DNA from: Gimesia fumaroli
GTDB lineage: Bacteria; Planctomycetota; Planctomycetia; Planctomycetales; Planctomycetaceae
DNA length: 64,000 bases
Direction: 5' to 3'
Assembly (NCBI RefSeq): GCF_007754425.1
Contig: NZ_CP037452.1
Span: forward strand, 7,605,164 to 7,669,163
In this document: in pieces, positions 54,706 through 63,872 of the stretch
How the letters are laid out: each line of letters opens with the position of its first letter
Position numbering within the stretch: the first letter of the stretch is position 1
Notes under the pieces: generated by a model
What the model was told of the DNA's origin: nothing
Database searches by the model: none
What the model saw: the letters and a program-made list of their open reading frames with translations, nothing else
Program-made: the position numbers and the translations under genes

Positions 54706-55494
54706 TTACATTGCTTCGACCTTTTCCAGGAATTCACCTGTCATCTCTCGCGCTTCGTGGTCTACTGAAATCACTTGAAAGCGAATCGTATCTTTCCAGG
54801 CCACATCCGAATAGTCGATCAACGACGGCGTATAATCGCAGGGACCGCATTCCCTGAGTGTAAGGCCGTGGGGGCCTTTGCGGACCTTCGTTGAGAGGAC
54901 CATGCCCGGCTGAGGGCCAATCAGCCGTGTTGCTGATTCGAACAGAAATTGATCTGTGTCTCCAGTAAATCGAGGCTCAGAATTGATTTCATCCAGAGGA
55001 GCCATCCGTGAGCGAAGTACCGCAACATAATCCGCCGGCGCATTCTCAGGAGGTTGTTGATTTTCGGTCCACCAGCGAGGAGATTCAAACCAATCAATTG
55101 AATAGACCTCAATACAATATTTTCCATTGGGAATCTTAAGTAAGATACCGCGTTCTTCATTAACTGAACTGAATTGTGCATCGCCTCCCGGCAAACATTC
55201 ACCGGGTCCAATGAAGAGCGCGCCGGACACAACATCCACCCCCAGATTCTCTACCAGTTCTGCAGCATAATCCCGTTCATCGGAAGTTAATTCATCGTCT
55301 GTAATGCGTGCTTGATAAACTCCATCGCCGCCCAGTGAAACAAGGGCAATCACACCCGTTTTGACTTCTTCGAGCTGGCCAACATCGTCACACCACCAGT
55401 CAACAATATCAGCGGCACGATGTTGCAGACACTGTGGATCAAAGATAGCAAGCGTTGCCGTGTCAGTAAAAAATTGAAACGTTTGGTCCATCAC
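54706..55494 (-). CDS. hypothetical protein, immunity-like
   Basis: 262 residues, acidic (pI clearly low), no signal peptide. Notable blocks are QTFQFFTDTATLAIFDPQCL, ALVSLGGDGVYQARITDDEL, ALFIGPGECLPGGDAQF and the Cys-rich TLRECGPCDYTPSL. The beta-rich N-terminal half with GGDGVY resembles proteins encoded next to polymorphic toxins, but I cannot assign a family. It is the third gene of the minus-strand series that ends in the macro-domain gene. Confidence 0.72.
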   Translation of the reverse strand: MMDQTFQFFTDTATLAIFDPQCLQHRAADIVDWWCDDVGQLEEVKTGVIALVSLGGDGVYQARITDDELTSDERDYAAELVENLGVDVVSGALFIGPGECLPGGDAQFSSVNEERGILLKIPNGKYCIEVYSIDWFESPRWWTENQQPPENAPADYVAVLRSRMAPLDEINSEPRFTGDTDQFLFESATRLIGPQPGMVLSTKVRKGPHGLTLRECGPCDYTPSLIDYSDVAWKDTIRFQVISVDHEAREMTGEFLEKVEAM

Positions 55495-55541
55495 AGCCTC
55501 TCTAAGAGAAGAATTACTTGAAACGATGTGATGTTAGAGGA

Positions 55542-55985
55542 TCACTCTAATAGATCGGCTTCGCTTTGGGGAACCTCAGGTGAATGTTTGATACCGGCTT
55601 TATGCAACGCAGACATTGCACGGAAAGCCACTTCGCCCCACTGTTTTTGAACGATCTCCGGCTCCTCTTTAGAGTTCTTGTGCCATTCCTGTATGAGGAA
55701 CTGAATCTGCTCAGGTTCTAACCAGAGTGCAAGCCTTCCTTTTTCCTGTTCTGCATCGGCGTTCGTTAAATTGCCCTCATCTCGAAGCCTGTCGCGGGCT
55801 TCTGCGAGCAGCGTTTTATAGCTGGACAGAAGCGGTTCTGAAAGAGCGGCTTCCAAAATCGCTTGAAGATTCCACACCGCACGCATCTCTGCCTGATCTT
55901 CAAAGCCGAACAGACCCTCTTCTGTAAAGCGAGTCAGCAACTCGTACAGAACCAGTGCTTCATCATCAGTGATTTTGATATCCAT
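55542..55985 (-). CDS. hypothetical helical protein
   Basis: 147 residues, acidic and almost entirely helical (ITDDEALVLYELLTRFTEEG, AEMRAVWNLQAILEAALSEP). No family was recognised. Its start is 15 bp after the stop of the ADP-ribosylglycohydrolase gene, so the two are very likely cotranscribed. Confidence 0.72.
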   Translation of the reverse strand: MDIKITDDEALVLYELLTRFTEEGLFGFEDQAEMRAVWNLQAILEAALSEPLLSSYKTLLAEARDRLRDEGNLTNADAEQEKGRLALWLEPEQIQFLIQEWHKNSKEEPEIVQKQWGEVAFRAMSALHKAGIKHSPEVPQSEADLLE

Positions 55986-56000
55986 GAGTTTTGATTTCTT

Positions 56001-56789
56001 CTACTTCCCCTCAGATTGTCGGTCGACAAAACGATTGTAAAACGACTGCACTGTATTTCGAATTCGATGATCCAGCAACGGTAACGTCGGCTCGTATATT
56101 TCTTGAGGCACACCACCATAAAAAGGCTCGGCTATCGCGCCGGCGATACAGGCCATTGTATCTGTATCGCCGCCCAGTGAGATCGCATTCCGGATGGCGG
56201 ATTCGAAATCGGTCGACTCCAGAAAGGCGATGATGGATTCCGGCACGGACCCCTGACAGGAAACATCAAACACATAATGCGGCCGTATCTCTTCCAACGA
56301 GCGCTGTAAATCGTAACCGAATGTGGTTTCGATATACTCACAAATTTCAGTCCGGGAACTTCCGCTGCGTGCCATAAAGATACAGGCTGCTGTTGCCTGG
56401 GCACCATAGATCCCCTGCTGATGATTGTGGGTTACCTCTGCCGATTTTTTCGCCAGATACAGGCAGTCGGCCAGGGTTTCAGTTGTATAAGCCACTGGAC
56501 TGACGCGCATGGCAGATCCATTCCCCCAACTCTGATAAGGCACGCGCCGCCGCAACTGAGCCCAAGACAGAAACGTATGCCCATAACCCGCTTCCGGATA
56601 GAATTTGACATAACGATGCAGTGTATTGACAAGATCGTTCTCTTTTAACAACCAGTCCGCCACAGCGGTTGTGAGCACCGTATCGTCGGTAAAGGTTGAC
56701 TCTTCGCGAAACAGATAAAAGTCGGTCGACTTGGTAGGAAAATGTTCGAAGTACGAACCGACGACATCGCCCACGATAGCGCCCCACAT
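56001..56789 (-). CDS. ADP-ribosylglycohydrolase family protein, second paralogue
   Basis: The start at 56789 (MWGAIVGDVVGSYFEHFPTK) is the family's usual opening; the upstream ATG at 56825 adds 12 unlikely residues. 262 residues. The metal ligands are in ESTFTDDTVLTTAVADWLL and in NAISLGGDTDTMACIAGAIA; GNGSAMRVSPVAY is also conserved. It should remove ADP-ribose from a target using magnesium. It is only distantly similar to the paralogue at 27964 (TDDTVLT versus TDDTSMA). It heads the minus-strand series that contains NUDIX and macro-domain genes. Confidence 0.93.
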   Translation of the reverse strand: MWGAIVGDVVGSYFEHFPTKSTDFYLFREESTFTDDTVLTTAVADWLLKENDLVNTLHRYVKFYPEAGYGHTFLSWAQLRRRVPYQSWGNGSAMRVSPVAYTTETLADCLYLAKKSAEVTHNHQQGIYGAQATAACIFMARSGSSRTEICEYIETTFGYDLQRSLEEIRPHYVFDVSCQGSVPESIIAFLESTDFESAIRNAISLGGDTDTMACIAGAIAEPFYGGVPQEIYEPTLPLLDHRIRNTVQSFYNRFVDRQSEGK

Positions 56790-56908
56790 TGGATGTCTCC
56801 CTATTTTGAAACCCAGCATGACCATTCTTGAGTTTGCATAGCCATAAAACGTTGAAACTCTATGTTACACGAATAAAAGGGAGCCGAGGTAACTCTTTTT
56901 AGTTTTAT

Positions 56909-57514
56909 CTATTCTCCTTGATCTGTTGCTGCTCCGGGCATCGTAGCTATTTTTTTCATTGCCCACTCCACATCCCGCAGTGCTTCCTTCGCATCCGCAT
57001 ATTCCGGATCCAGTTTGATCGCTTTGCGAAAACACTCTGCTGCATCTAACAGATAACCTTGACCGCGCAATACCAGTCCCAGATTATGCCAGGCTTCATC
57101 AATACAACCGGTGGCACATTTTGTTGCTCGCCGGTGGCTGGCTTCTGCTTCTACCAAATTCCCCTGACGTGCCTGAACGGCGCCGAGAAAAGTGAAAAAT
57201 GTCGCATTATCCGAATTTGCTTCCGTGGCTTTTCGAAACCAGATTTCTGCTTCCGAGAACTGGCCGCGGTAACGATAGAGTCCCCCCAGACCAGCGTAGA
57301 TGCCACAGCGATTCTCAGGGAATTTTTCGAGCGCGTCCAGATAGACCTGAATTGCATCATCATAGCGGGTGAGCAGATAAAGCATTTCTGCATATTTCAG
57401 TGTGACCAGTTTGTCATCGGGATGATCTTCCAGCCAGTGTTCTGCCAGGATTACGCACGAGATAGCCTGATCATCATAGAAATCGCAAAGAATCGCGAGT
57501 CTCAGGCTATGCAT
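56909..57514 (-). CDS. tetratricopeptide repeat protein
   Basis: 201 residues with about five TPR units: AEHWLEDHPDDKLVTLKYAE, LTRYDDAIQVYLDALEKFPE, YRGQFSEAEIWFRKATEANS, RQGNLVEAEASHRRATKC and GYLLDAAECFRKAIKLDPEY. There is no signal peptide, so it is probably a cytoplasmic protein-binding scaffold. The partner is unknown. It is followed on the same strand by no close gene; its start is 116 bp from the aroE end. Confidence 0.88.
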   Translation of the reverse strand: MHSLRLAILCDFYDDQAISCVILAEHWLEDHPDDKLVTLKYAEMLYLLTRYDDAIQVYLDALEKFPENRCGIYAGLGGLYRYRGQFSEAEIWFRKATEANSDNATFFTFLGAVQARQGNLVEAEASHRRATKCATGCIDEAWHNLGLVLRGQGYLLDAAECFRKAIKLDPEYADAKEALRDVEWAMKKIATMPGAATDQGE

Positions 57515-57630
57515 ATTAATATTCCGAGAAAACCCTATTATCAGCCGATAGATCTACACTAAGATTAAAGACATGCCACCCCCTAAAAGGTTCGATACGT
57601 TGCTAAAAATGCGTGCTGATAAAAAGTAAT

Positions 57631-58488
57631 TCACACCCCAAAAACATCTTCCAAGGCTGCCCGCATGAGTTTGGGATCGGGGTCCACGCCGGTCCAGAGT
57701 TGGAAACCGATGACTCCCTGATTCACGAGCATACCCAGGCCGTCCAGAGTTGGACAGCCTGCTTTTGCTGCTTCGCGGAGCAGGTGGGTTTGTGGTGGGT
57801 TGGGAATCACGTCGGAGACGATCATGTTCGACTTGAGCGAACTGAAATCGAGTGGGAAGACGGCATCCACGTCGGGGTACAGGCCGATGGAGGTTGCGTT
57901 GATCACGACGTCGACGTCTTCTGCGAGAGTGTAATCTCCGTCCCATTGTATGAAAGAAACGGGCACACTGGTTTTTTCACTCAACAGTTGAACGAGTGCT
58001 TCGCCGCGCTCGGCACTCCGGTTGACGATGGTGATCTCTGCGGCTCCTGCGAGCGCCGTTTCCACGCCAATCGCACGGGCAGCGCCGCCGGCACCAAACA
58101 TCACGATTTTTTTGCCCGTGGGATCGGTTAGTTCTTTTAACGACTGCACGAAGCCTTTGCCGTCCGTGTTCTCGCCGACCAGCTGATCGCCTTTGCGGAC
58201 AATACAGTTGACGGCCCCCATCATCGCGGCGGCGTCACTGATGCCATCCAGGTGTTGGATCACGGCGACTTTATGGGGGATCGTTAAATTCGCGCCTCGA
58301 AAACCCATTGCCCGTAAACCGCCGACCGCCTGTTCCAGATTATCGGGTGCGACCTCAATTGTCAGGTACCGCCATTCCAGACCACAGTCATTGTAAGCCG
58401 CCTCCATCATGCATTGGGTCGGATTCTCTGCGACCGGTTGTCCGAATACACAAGTCAGTTCCTGTTTGAAATTGAGCGGCTGATTCAT
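57631..58488 (-). CDS. aroE: shikimate dehydrogenase
   Basis: 285 residues. The substrate lysine and aspartate lie in NLTIPHKVAVIQHLD and ENTDGKGFVQSL; the NADP-binding turn is MFGAGGAARAIGVETALAGA with VNRSAERGEALV; INATSIGLYPDVDAVFPLDF and the closing MLVNQGVIGFQLWTGVDPD are also typical. It reduces 3-dehydroshikimate in aromatic amino acid synthesis. metF lies 48 bp upstream on the same strand, so the two may be one transcript. Confidence 0.95.
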   Translation of the reverse strand: MNQPLNFKQELTCVFGQPVAENPTQCMMEAAYNDCGLEWRYLTIEVAPDNLEQAVGGLRAMGFRGANLTIPHKVAVIQHLDGISDAAAMMGAVNCIVRKGDQLVGENTDGKGFVQSLKELTDPTGKKIVMFGAGGAARAIGVETALAGAAEITIVNRSAERGEALVQLLSEKTSVPVSFIQWDGDYTLAEDVDVVINATSIGLYPDVDAVFPLDFSSLKSNMIVSDVIPNPPQTHLLREAAKAGCPTLDGLGMLVNQGVIGFQLWTGVDPDPKLMRAALEDVFGV

Positions 58489-58536
58489 GATGTTCCTTCT
58501 TTTTGCTGCTTTAGTGACTGCGATGGCAAATTAGAA

Positions 58537-59412
58537 TTATGCTTCGTGGAATCCGAGTGCCTCAAAGATGCGTTTGCAGGCGGGCGAACGATTCAATGCA
58601 TAAAAATGAATCCCGGGCACGCCATCATCGATCAGTTCCTGGCACTGTCGGATCGCGAAATCCACACCGATTTCAAACTGTGCTTCGAGATCCTCCTGAA
58701 CTGCTTCCAGCTTCTCCGTTAATTCCACGGGAAATTCGGAATTGCACATCGAGCTGATCCGCTGGATCCGCCGGAATTCGGTGATCGGCATGATTCCTGG
58801 AATGATTGGGCAGGTAATCCCCGCTTGAACACAGCGTTCGCGAAAATTGTGAAAATGGGTGTTGTTAAAGAAGAGCTGCGTATAGACGGCATTCGCCCCG
58901 GCATCGACTTTGCGTTTGAGATTCGCCAGATCGGTTTCCGCATCAGGTGATTCGGGATGCACTTCTGGATAGCCGGCGACGCCGATCCCCATCTGCGGAA
59001 AATGCTCACGGATCAACGCCACCAGTTCATTCGCATACTTCAAACCCCCATCAGCTGGCACAAACGTTTCCTGCCCTTTGGGAGGATCACCACGCAATGC
59101 CATAATATTGTTGATGCCGGCATCGGAAGCACTCTGCAGCCAGTCAACCAACTGGTCCCGCGTGGAGGCGACACAGGTAAAGTGTGCGGTCGCCGTGGTA
59201 TGAAGCTGGTTCTGGATTGTTTCGCATAACTCGATGGTCCGTTTGCTGGTTGAGCCTCCTGCACCATAAGTACAAGAAACAAAGGCGGGCTGATAGCGAA
59301 TCAGCTCTTCCAGTGTCCGAAACAGCTCTGCATCGCCACTTTCGTTTTTGGGAGGGAAAATCTCCACAGAAAGGTCAAATGTTCCGGAACGATATAATTC
59401 ACTAATTCGCAT
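58537..59412 (-). CDS. metF: methylenetetrahydrofolate reductase
   Basis: 291 residues. The N-terminal [20 protein letters not shown] supplies the catalytic Glu; [36 protein letters not shown] and [19 protein letters not shown] are FAD- and folate-site blocks of the TIM barrel. It reduces 5,10-methylenetetrahydrofolate to the 5-methyl form used for methionine synthesis. It is divergent from ahcY, the other methyl-cycle gene here, with 465 bp between. Confidence 0.95.
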   Translation of the reverse strand: MRISELYRSGTFDLSVEIFPPKNESGDAELFRTLEELIRYQPAFVSCTYGAGGSTSKRTIELCETIQNQLHTTATAHFTCVASTRDQLVDWLQSASDAGINNIMALRGDPPKGQETFVPADGGLKYANELVALIREHFPQMGIGVAGYPEVHPESPDAETDLANLKRKVDAGANAVYTQLFFNNTHFHNFRERCVQAGITCPIIPGIMPITEFRRIQRISSMCNSEFPVELTEKLEAVQEDLEAQFEIGVDFAIRQCQELIDDGVPGIHFYALNRSPACKRIFEALGFHEA

Positions 59413-59877
59413 TCTATTTTCTTGTCTGAAGAGGGTTTAAAATTGGCTGCTTTGCTCTAAAATCATCCAGAGAGAGGCTTGCACAGTGTATAAATTATCG
59501 CTTTTGCAGGTCAACAAATCTGTGTTTTCTATTGCCACCCCGGTTCGATTTGCCTATCTTGCAGTCAGCACAGACACCGTTTCTCTGGTGATTCAGGCGG
59601 CTGATCGAATCGTCGGACTACAGGACTTGGGATATAGTAATGGATGGTGTCTCAGATCGTCAGAGATAAACACCTTCGTTTTGAAGAATCAAATCAGTCA
59701 GAACAGGCTTTATAAATAGAAACGCGTTCTGATTTTTCCTGATCTCTTACACTGGTTTTGAACAGTGTTCATTTTGCTTGCTCAAGTAAAGCAACTATAA
59801 TGCCATCATTCAAGCCCGTTTCCGCTTGAACATGAATCAAAAACTCCCCTTTTCTATTTGAATCACAAGGATTGAGA
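59413..59877. other. 465 bp divergent region between metF and ahcY
   Basis: This contains the ahcY promoter and leader described separately. A 77-codon plus frame at 59486-59719 has no ribosome site and is not accepted. I looked for S-adenosylmethionine- or S-adenosylhomocysteine-type riboswitch motifs and saw none that I could support. Confidence 0.45.
59774..59830 (+). promoter_or_regulatory. ahcY promoter and leader hairpin
   Basis: TTGCTT (59774-59779), 16 bp, TATAAT (59796-59801) is a good sigma70-type promoter, with transcription expected near 59808. Immediately downstream TTCAAGC (59809-59815) and GCTTGAA (59824-59830) form a 7 bp hairpin with an 8 nt loop at the 5' end of the message, which may stabilise it. 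Confidence 0.65.
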
Positions 59878-61209
59878 ATGTCGACCGAAACCAACTCACT
59901 GCCGTATAAAGTCAAGGATTACAGCGAAGAAGAATTCCAGAAGCTCGCTGCCTGGGGTCGCAAGGAAATTGAACTGGCAGAAACGGAAATGCCCGGTTTG
60001 ATGTCTTTGCGGGAAAAGTATGGCAAAGAGCAGCCTCTTAAAGGGGCTCGGATCGCCGGTTGCCTGCATATGACCATTCAGACCGCTGTGCTGATCGAAA
60101 CATTAACCGCACTGGGAGCGGAAGTTCGCTGGTCGAGCTGTAACATTTTTTCCACACAGGACCATGCCGCGGCTGCGATTGCAGCGACCGGCGTACCGGT
60201 TTTTGCCTGGAAGGGCATGAATGATGAGGAATTTGACTGGTGTATTGAGCAGACGCTCTACTGGCCGAACGGCGAATCCTTGAATATGATTCTGGACGAC
60301 GGTGGCGACCTGACTGTCATGGTACACGAAAAGTACCCCGAAATGCTCAAAAGCATTAAAGGTCTGACCGAAGAAACGACCACCGGCGTGCACCGTCTGC
60401 ATCAGATGCACGAACAGGGAAAACTGGGTGTGCCTGCGATCAATGTCAATGACTCTGTCACCAAGAGTAAGTTCGACAACCTGTATGGCTGCCGCGAATC
60501 ACTGGCAGACGGCATCAAACGTGCCACCGATATTATGATCGCGGGTAAAGTGGTCGTTGTCTGTGGATATGGTGATGTTGGTAAAGGTTGTGCCGATGCG
60601 ATGAAAGGTCTGGGAGCACGCGTGCTGGTCACAGAAATCGATCCAATCTGTGCACTGCAGGCAGCGATGGAAGGCTTCGAAGTCACCACGATGGAAGACG
60701 CTGCCAGCCGCGGCGATATCTTCGTCACGGCTACCGGCTGCTGCGATGTCATCTGTGGCGAGCATCTTGATAACATGAAAAATGAAGCGATCATCTGCAA
60801 CATCGGTCACTTCGATTCCGAAATTCAGATCGCTTACCTGAAGAATCGCAAAGACATCGAGCAAATTGAAATCAAACCTCAGGTCGACAAATTTGTTTAT
60901 CCTGATGGCAAAGCGTTGATCGTGCTCGCGGAAGGCCGTCTGGTCAATCTGGGTTGTGCAACCGGCCATCCTTCGTTTGTGATGTCAAACAGTTTCACCA
61001 ACCAGGTAATCGGCCAGATCGAACTCTGGAACGAAACCGACAAATACGAAATCGGAGTGTACATGCTGCCGAAACAGTTGGACGAAGAAGTTGCCCGTCT
61101 GCACTTGGACAAACTGGGCGTCAAACTGTCGAAACTGTCAAATGACCAGGCAGAATACCTGGGCATTCCTGTCGAAGGACCTTACAAGCCGGAATACTAT
61201 CGCTATTAA
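59878..61209 (+). CDS. ahcY: adenosylhomocysteinase
   Basis: The start at 59878 ([20 protein letters not shown]) has an AAGGA ribosome site. 443 residues. Key blocks: [40 protein letters not shown], the substrate Lys/Asp block [20 protein letters not shown], the NAD-binding [20 protein letters not shown], and the C-terminal [11 protein letters not shown]. It splits S-adenosylhomocysteine into homocysteine and adenosine, keeping the methyl cycle running with the nearby metF. It is closed by a strong terminator. Confidence 0.97.
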   Translation: MSTETNSLPYKVKDYSEEEFQKLAAWGRKEIELAETEMPGLMSLREKYGKEQPLKGARIAGCLHMTIQTAVLIETLTALGAEVRWSSCNIFSTQDHAAAAIAATGVPVFAWKGMNDEEFDWCIEQTLYWPNGESLNMILDDGGDLTVMVHEKYPEMLKSIKGLTEETTTGVHRLHQMHEQGKLGVPAINVNDSVTKSKFDNLYGCRESLADGIKRATDIMIAGKVVVVCGYGDVGKGCADAMKGLGARVLVTEIDPICALQAAMEGFEVTTMEDAASRGDIFVTATGCCDVICGEHLDNMKNEAIICNIGHFDSEIQIAYLKNRKDIEQIEIKPQVDKFVYPDGKALIVLAEGRLVNLGCATGHPSFVMSNSFTNQVIGQIELWNETDKYEIGVYMLPKQLDEEVARLHLDKLGVKLSKLSNDQAEYLGIPVEGPYKPEYYRY

Positions 61210-61237
61210 GAGCGATGAGCCTCCGACATTAGACTTT

Positions 61238-61281
61238 GAAGCCTCTGAATCACCCAGGTTGTGGTTCGGAGGTTTCTTTTT
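61238..61281 (+). terminator. rho-independent terminator of ahcY
   Basis: GAAGCCTCTGAATCAC (61238-61253) pairs with GTGGTTCGGAGGTTTC (61261-61276) in a 16 bp stem with three G-U pairs, followed by TTTTT (61277-61281). Confidence 0.9.
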
Positions 61282-61400
61282 GGTAGTAATCCAAACTGTG
61301 ATTGTCAGCTGAGGAATGAGTTTTTATAATCCGAAAGCAGTTTTTCATGTGAAAACTGATCCTGCAACCCCTTTCATCACAAACAGAGAAAGCTTCTTTC

Positions 61401-62420
61401 ATGACACAGTCTTCTTCCCGCCGTGACTTTCTGAAACAAACAACGGCCTTTTCCGCCGGACTTGCCTTGAGCGGTTGGGCCGGTTCCGCGTTTGCGACGA
61501 CTTCACTCAATAATCCTTTGTTCGAAATTTCCCTGGCAGAATGGTCTCTGCACCGTGCACTCAAAGGAGGAAAGCTGGACAACCTGGACTTTGCCAAAGT
61601 CACCAAAGAAGAGTTTGGTATCAATGCCGTTGAGTATGTGAATCAGTTCTTCAAAGACAAAGCCCGGGACAAAAAATACCTGGCCGAAATGAATCAGCGG
61701 GCCGCTGATGTGGGCGTGAAAAACCTGCTGATCATGATCGACGGGGAAGGGGCACTCGGTGATCCCGATCCCAAAAAGCGGACACAAGCCATTAAGAACC
61801 ATCACCAGTGGGTGGAAGCGGCCAAAACACTGGGTTGTCATTCCATTCGCGTGAACGCCCGCAGCAATGGCAGTTATAAAGAACAGCAAAAACTGGCAGC
61901 CGACGGTTTACGTCGTCTGACTAACTTTGCCGCAAAGTATGGCATTAACGTGCTCGTGGAAAATCATGGTGGTCTGTCTTCCAACGGTGCCTGGCTGGCT
62001 GGTGTGATGAAGATGGTCAATCTGCCCGGCTGTGGCACATTGCCCGACTTCGGAAATTTTGTTCTCGACCGTAAAACCGGCGAAGAATATGACCGCTATA
62101 AAGGAGTCAAGGAACTGATGCCTTATGCCAAGGCCGTCAGTGCCAAAACACATGAGTTCGATAAAGATGGCAACGAGATTAAGACAGACTATGTGAAGAT
62201 GATGAAAATCGTGCTCGATGCGGGCTACCACGGCTACGTGGGCATTGAATACGAAGGCAAAAAACTCGACGAATATGCGGGCATCAAAGCCAGCAAGAAA
62301 CTGCTGCTCAAAGTACGGGAAGAACTGACACCAGAGGAAGCAGTCGCTCCTCAGGCTGTCGAATGCTGTGAACCAGGTCGCAGACGCATCTTCCGCCGCC
62401 GTCGTCTTTTCAGAAGATAA
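61401..62420 (+). CDS. Tat-exported sugar phosphate isomerase/epimerase-like protein
   Basis: 339 residues with a twin-arginine signal ([20 protein letters not shown]). The mature TIM barrel has the xylose-isomerase-like pattern [40 protein letters not shown] (metal ligand Glu and His), [20 protein letters not shown] and [20 protein letters not shown]. Relatives are annotated as hydroxypyruvate isomerase or sugar epimerase. The last residues, [17 protein letters not shown], form an unusual arginine-rich tail beyond the barrel. It is probably a periplasmic sugar-transforming enzyme, with export by Tat to carry its metal. Confidence 0.87.
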   Translation: MTQSSSRRDFLKQTTAFSAGLALSGWAGSAFATTSLNNPLFEISLAEWSLHRALKGGKLDNLDFAKVTKEEFGINAVEYVNQFFKDKARDKKYLAEMNQRAADVGVKNLLIMIDGEGALGDPDPKKRTQAIKNHHQWVEAAKTLGCHSIRVNARSNGSYKEQQKLAADGLRRLTNFAAKYGINVLVENHGGLSSNGAWLAGVMKMVNLPGCGTLPDFGNFVLDRKTGEEYDRYKGVKELMPYAKAVSAKTHEFDKDGNEIKTDYVKMMKIVLDAGYHGYVGIEYEGKKLDEYAGIKASKKLLLKVREELTPEEAVAPQAVECCEPGRRRIFRRRRLFRR

Positions 62421-62442
62421 ACGGTCTCTATTTCAGAGCAAT

Positions 62443-62482
62443 AAAAAAACGCCTCATCGCAACAGTCGCGATGAGGCGTTTT
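62443..62482. terminator. bidirectional terminator between isomerase and desaturase genes
   Basis: AACGCCTCATCGC (62448-62460) and GCGATGAGGCGTT (62468-62480) form a perfect 13 bp stem with a 7 nt loop. It is flanked by A7 on the left and TTTT on the right, so it can stop transcription from both convergent genes. Confidence 0.92.
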
Positions 62483-62499
62483 CTGTTTTTACAGATCGA

Positions 62500-63546
62500 C
62501 TATGAGGCACGATGTGCATTCGAGACGTCCCGATCAGAGAGAATTTCTCTGGCGACATCGGTCACAAAGTTATCAGCGCCAAGCCATTTCTCTTTTTTCG
62601 GAGCAGGGGCCCCTACATTCATGCCAACTCCCGGCTTCCAGAGCGCGGGCAAGGTATGCTTCATGGCTGACATGTAAGTTGTAAAGACCGGATACTTGGT
62701 ATCAGGATTGTCGTTTTGGTAATTGTCCATCTTTTCGACCAGTTTGTTGTGAGCAATTTTGGGATGTCGATGATGGGGACCATGCACGAAGATATCGAAG
62801 TTAATGTAAGTACAAATCCGGGTAATCAGGTTGGAACCGATGACAGTTCGTGTGCCCAGCAAAGGATCGTAGCTTTGCATACCCAAGTGTTCTGTGAATT
62901 TGCGGAAGGTCTGAATCACACTGGCAACCCAGTGAGGAATAATCCAGGCTACAATGAATGGTTTCCAGAGCGAGAACCAGGCAATGGTGCCCAGAATCAA
63001 TGCCCAGACAATCGCCATCACGGCATATTCCATTCGCATGGCTTTCATGATTTCCGGTTTTTTCACCGGCGTGTTTCTACTGAAACACAAGCGAGCGTAC
63101 ACAAACGGAGATGTAAAAAATCCAAATGGCAATTCCAGCCAGCAGAAAATGCGGCGGAATGTCAGTGATGTTTTCGGGTCGGAATAAGGCCACAATTCCC
63201 AGTCGCCGGGCTTGTTCAAGTAAGCATGGTGACGGATATGGGCTTCCCGATATGCGGTATAGGATACAAACAGCATGGTACCGATGGCTCGTCCCAGCCA
63301 GATACTGACCCAGGGCTTTCCACAAATTCCCTGGTGGGATGTTTCATGAAAACAGCTTGACCAGCAGAACATGCTGTAAGCAGCGATCAACGTCAAACCG
63401 ACCTGGTAATACCAGATACTGGAAGGCCATTGAAAAGCCAGCGCTAAAATAGCAGCTGATCCAAATAGCGAGTGTAAAAAACGGGGTGTTGTCGACTTTG
63501 TCTCGAGATCGCAGATCTCTTTGGCGGTATAATGGGTAACCGACAT
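62500..63546 (-). CDS. membrane fatty acid desaturase
   Basis: 348 residues with four membrane helices. Three histidine boxes are present: HETSH (CFHETSHQG), HIRHH (REAHIRHHAYL) and HGPHH (VHGPHHRHPKI), as required for the di-iron site. It should insert a double bond into (or hydroxylate) a lipid acyl chain using electrons from a ferredoxin- or cytochrome-type donor. The C-terminus is longer than the last histidine box by about 80 residues. A clear promoter was not found in the 326 bp upstream (63547-63872), which shows no other feature. Confidence 0.92.
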   Translation of the reverse strand: MSVTHYTAKEICDLETKSTTPRFLHSLFGSAAILALAFQWPSSIWYYQVGLTLIAAYSMFCWSSCFHETSHQGICGKPWVSIWLGRAIGTMLFVSYTAYREAHIRHHAYLNKPGDWELWPYSDPKTSLTFRRIFCWLELPFGFFTSPFVYARLCFSRNTPVKKPEIMKAMRMEYAVMAIVWALILGTIAWFSLWKPFIVAWIIPHWVASVIQTFRKFTEHLGMQSYDPLLGTRTVIGSNLITRICTYINFDIFVHGPHHRHPKIAHNKLVEKMDNYQNDNPDTKYPVFTTYMSAMKHTLPALWKPGVGMNVGAPAPKKEKWLGADNFVTDVAREILSDRDVSNAHRAS

Positions 63547-63872
63547 GGCACGTACCTCCTGGTTGTGCTCAAACTTTTAAAACGGTTCGTTAAAATACGT
63601 ATCGGAAATGCAGGCCTATGCTTCATCAGGGGAAATGCAACATTTTGACCAGTTCTGATTGAGTTCTGGCAGAATCGTTTGCCTTACTCATACTTCCCGG
63701 TACTTTTAGAATAAGTCGATAAAAGACTAATGTAGAATTGAATTATCAGGCAGCGTAGAGAATTTACGGAGCGAATACGCAGATCTCTGCCTGTGCCGAT
63801 TATGGCGATTGCACCGCCAGTAATATCAAGCGAGGTCGTTCAGGTACGAAGGAGTAACCACAACAATTGGAG
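63547..63872. other. 326 bp intergenic region before the desaturase gene
   Basis: AT-rich in part; holds the desaturase promoter region. An AGGAGGTAC ribosome site lies directly before the desaturase ATG. No gene, repeat or RNA was recognised. Confidence 0.4.

Noticed and set aside
57554..57946. 130-codon Arg-rich minus frame in aroE
   Set aside because: It is the shadow of aroE in another frame.
59486..59719. 77-codon plus frame between metF and ahcY
   Set aside because: No ribosome site and no recognisable pattern; the region is promoter DNA.
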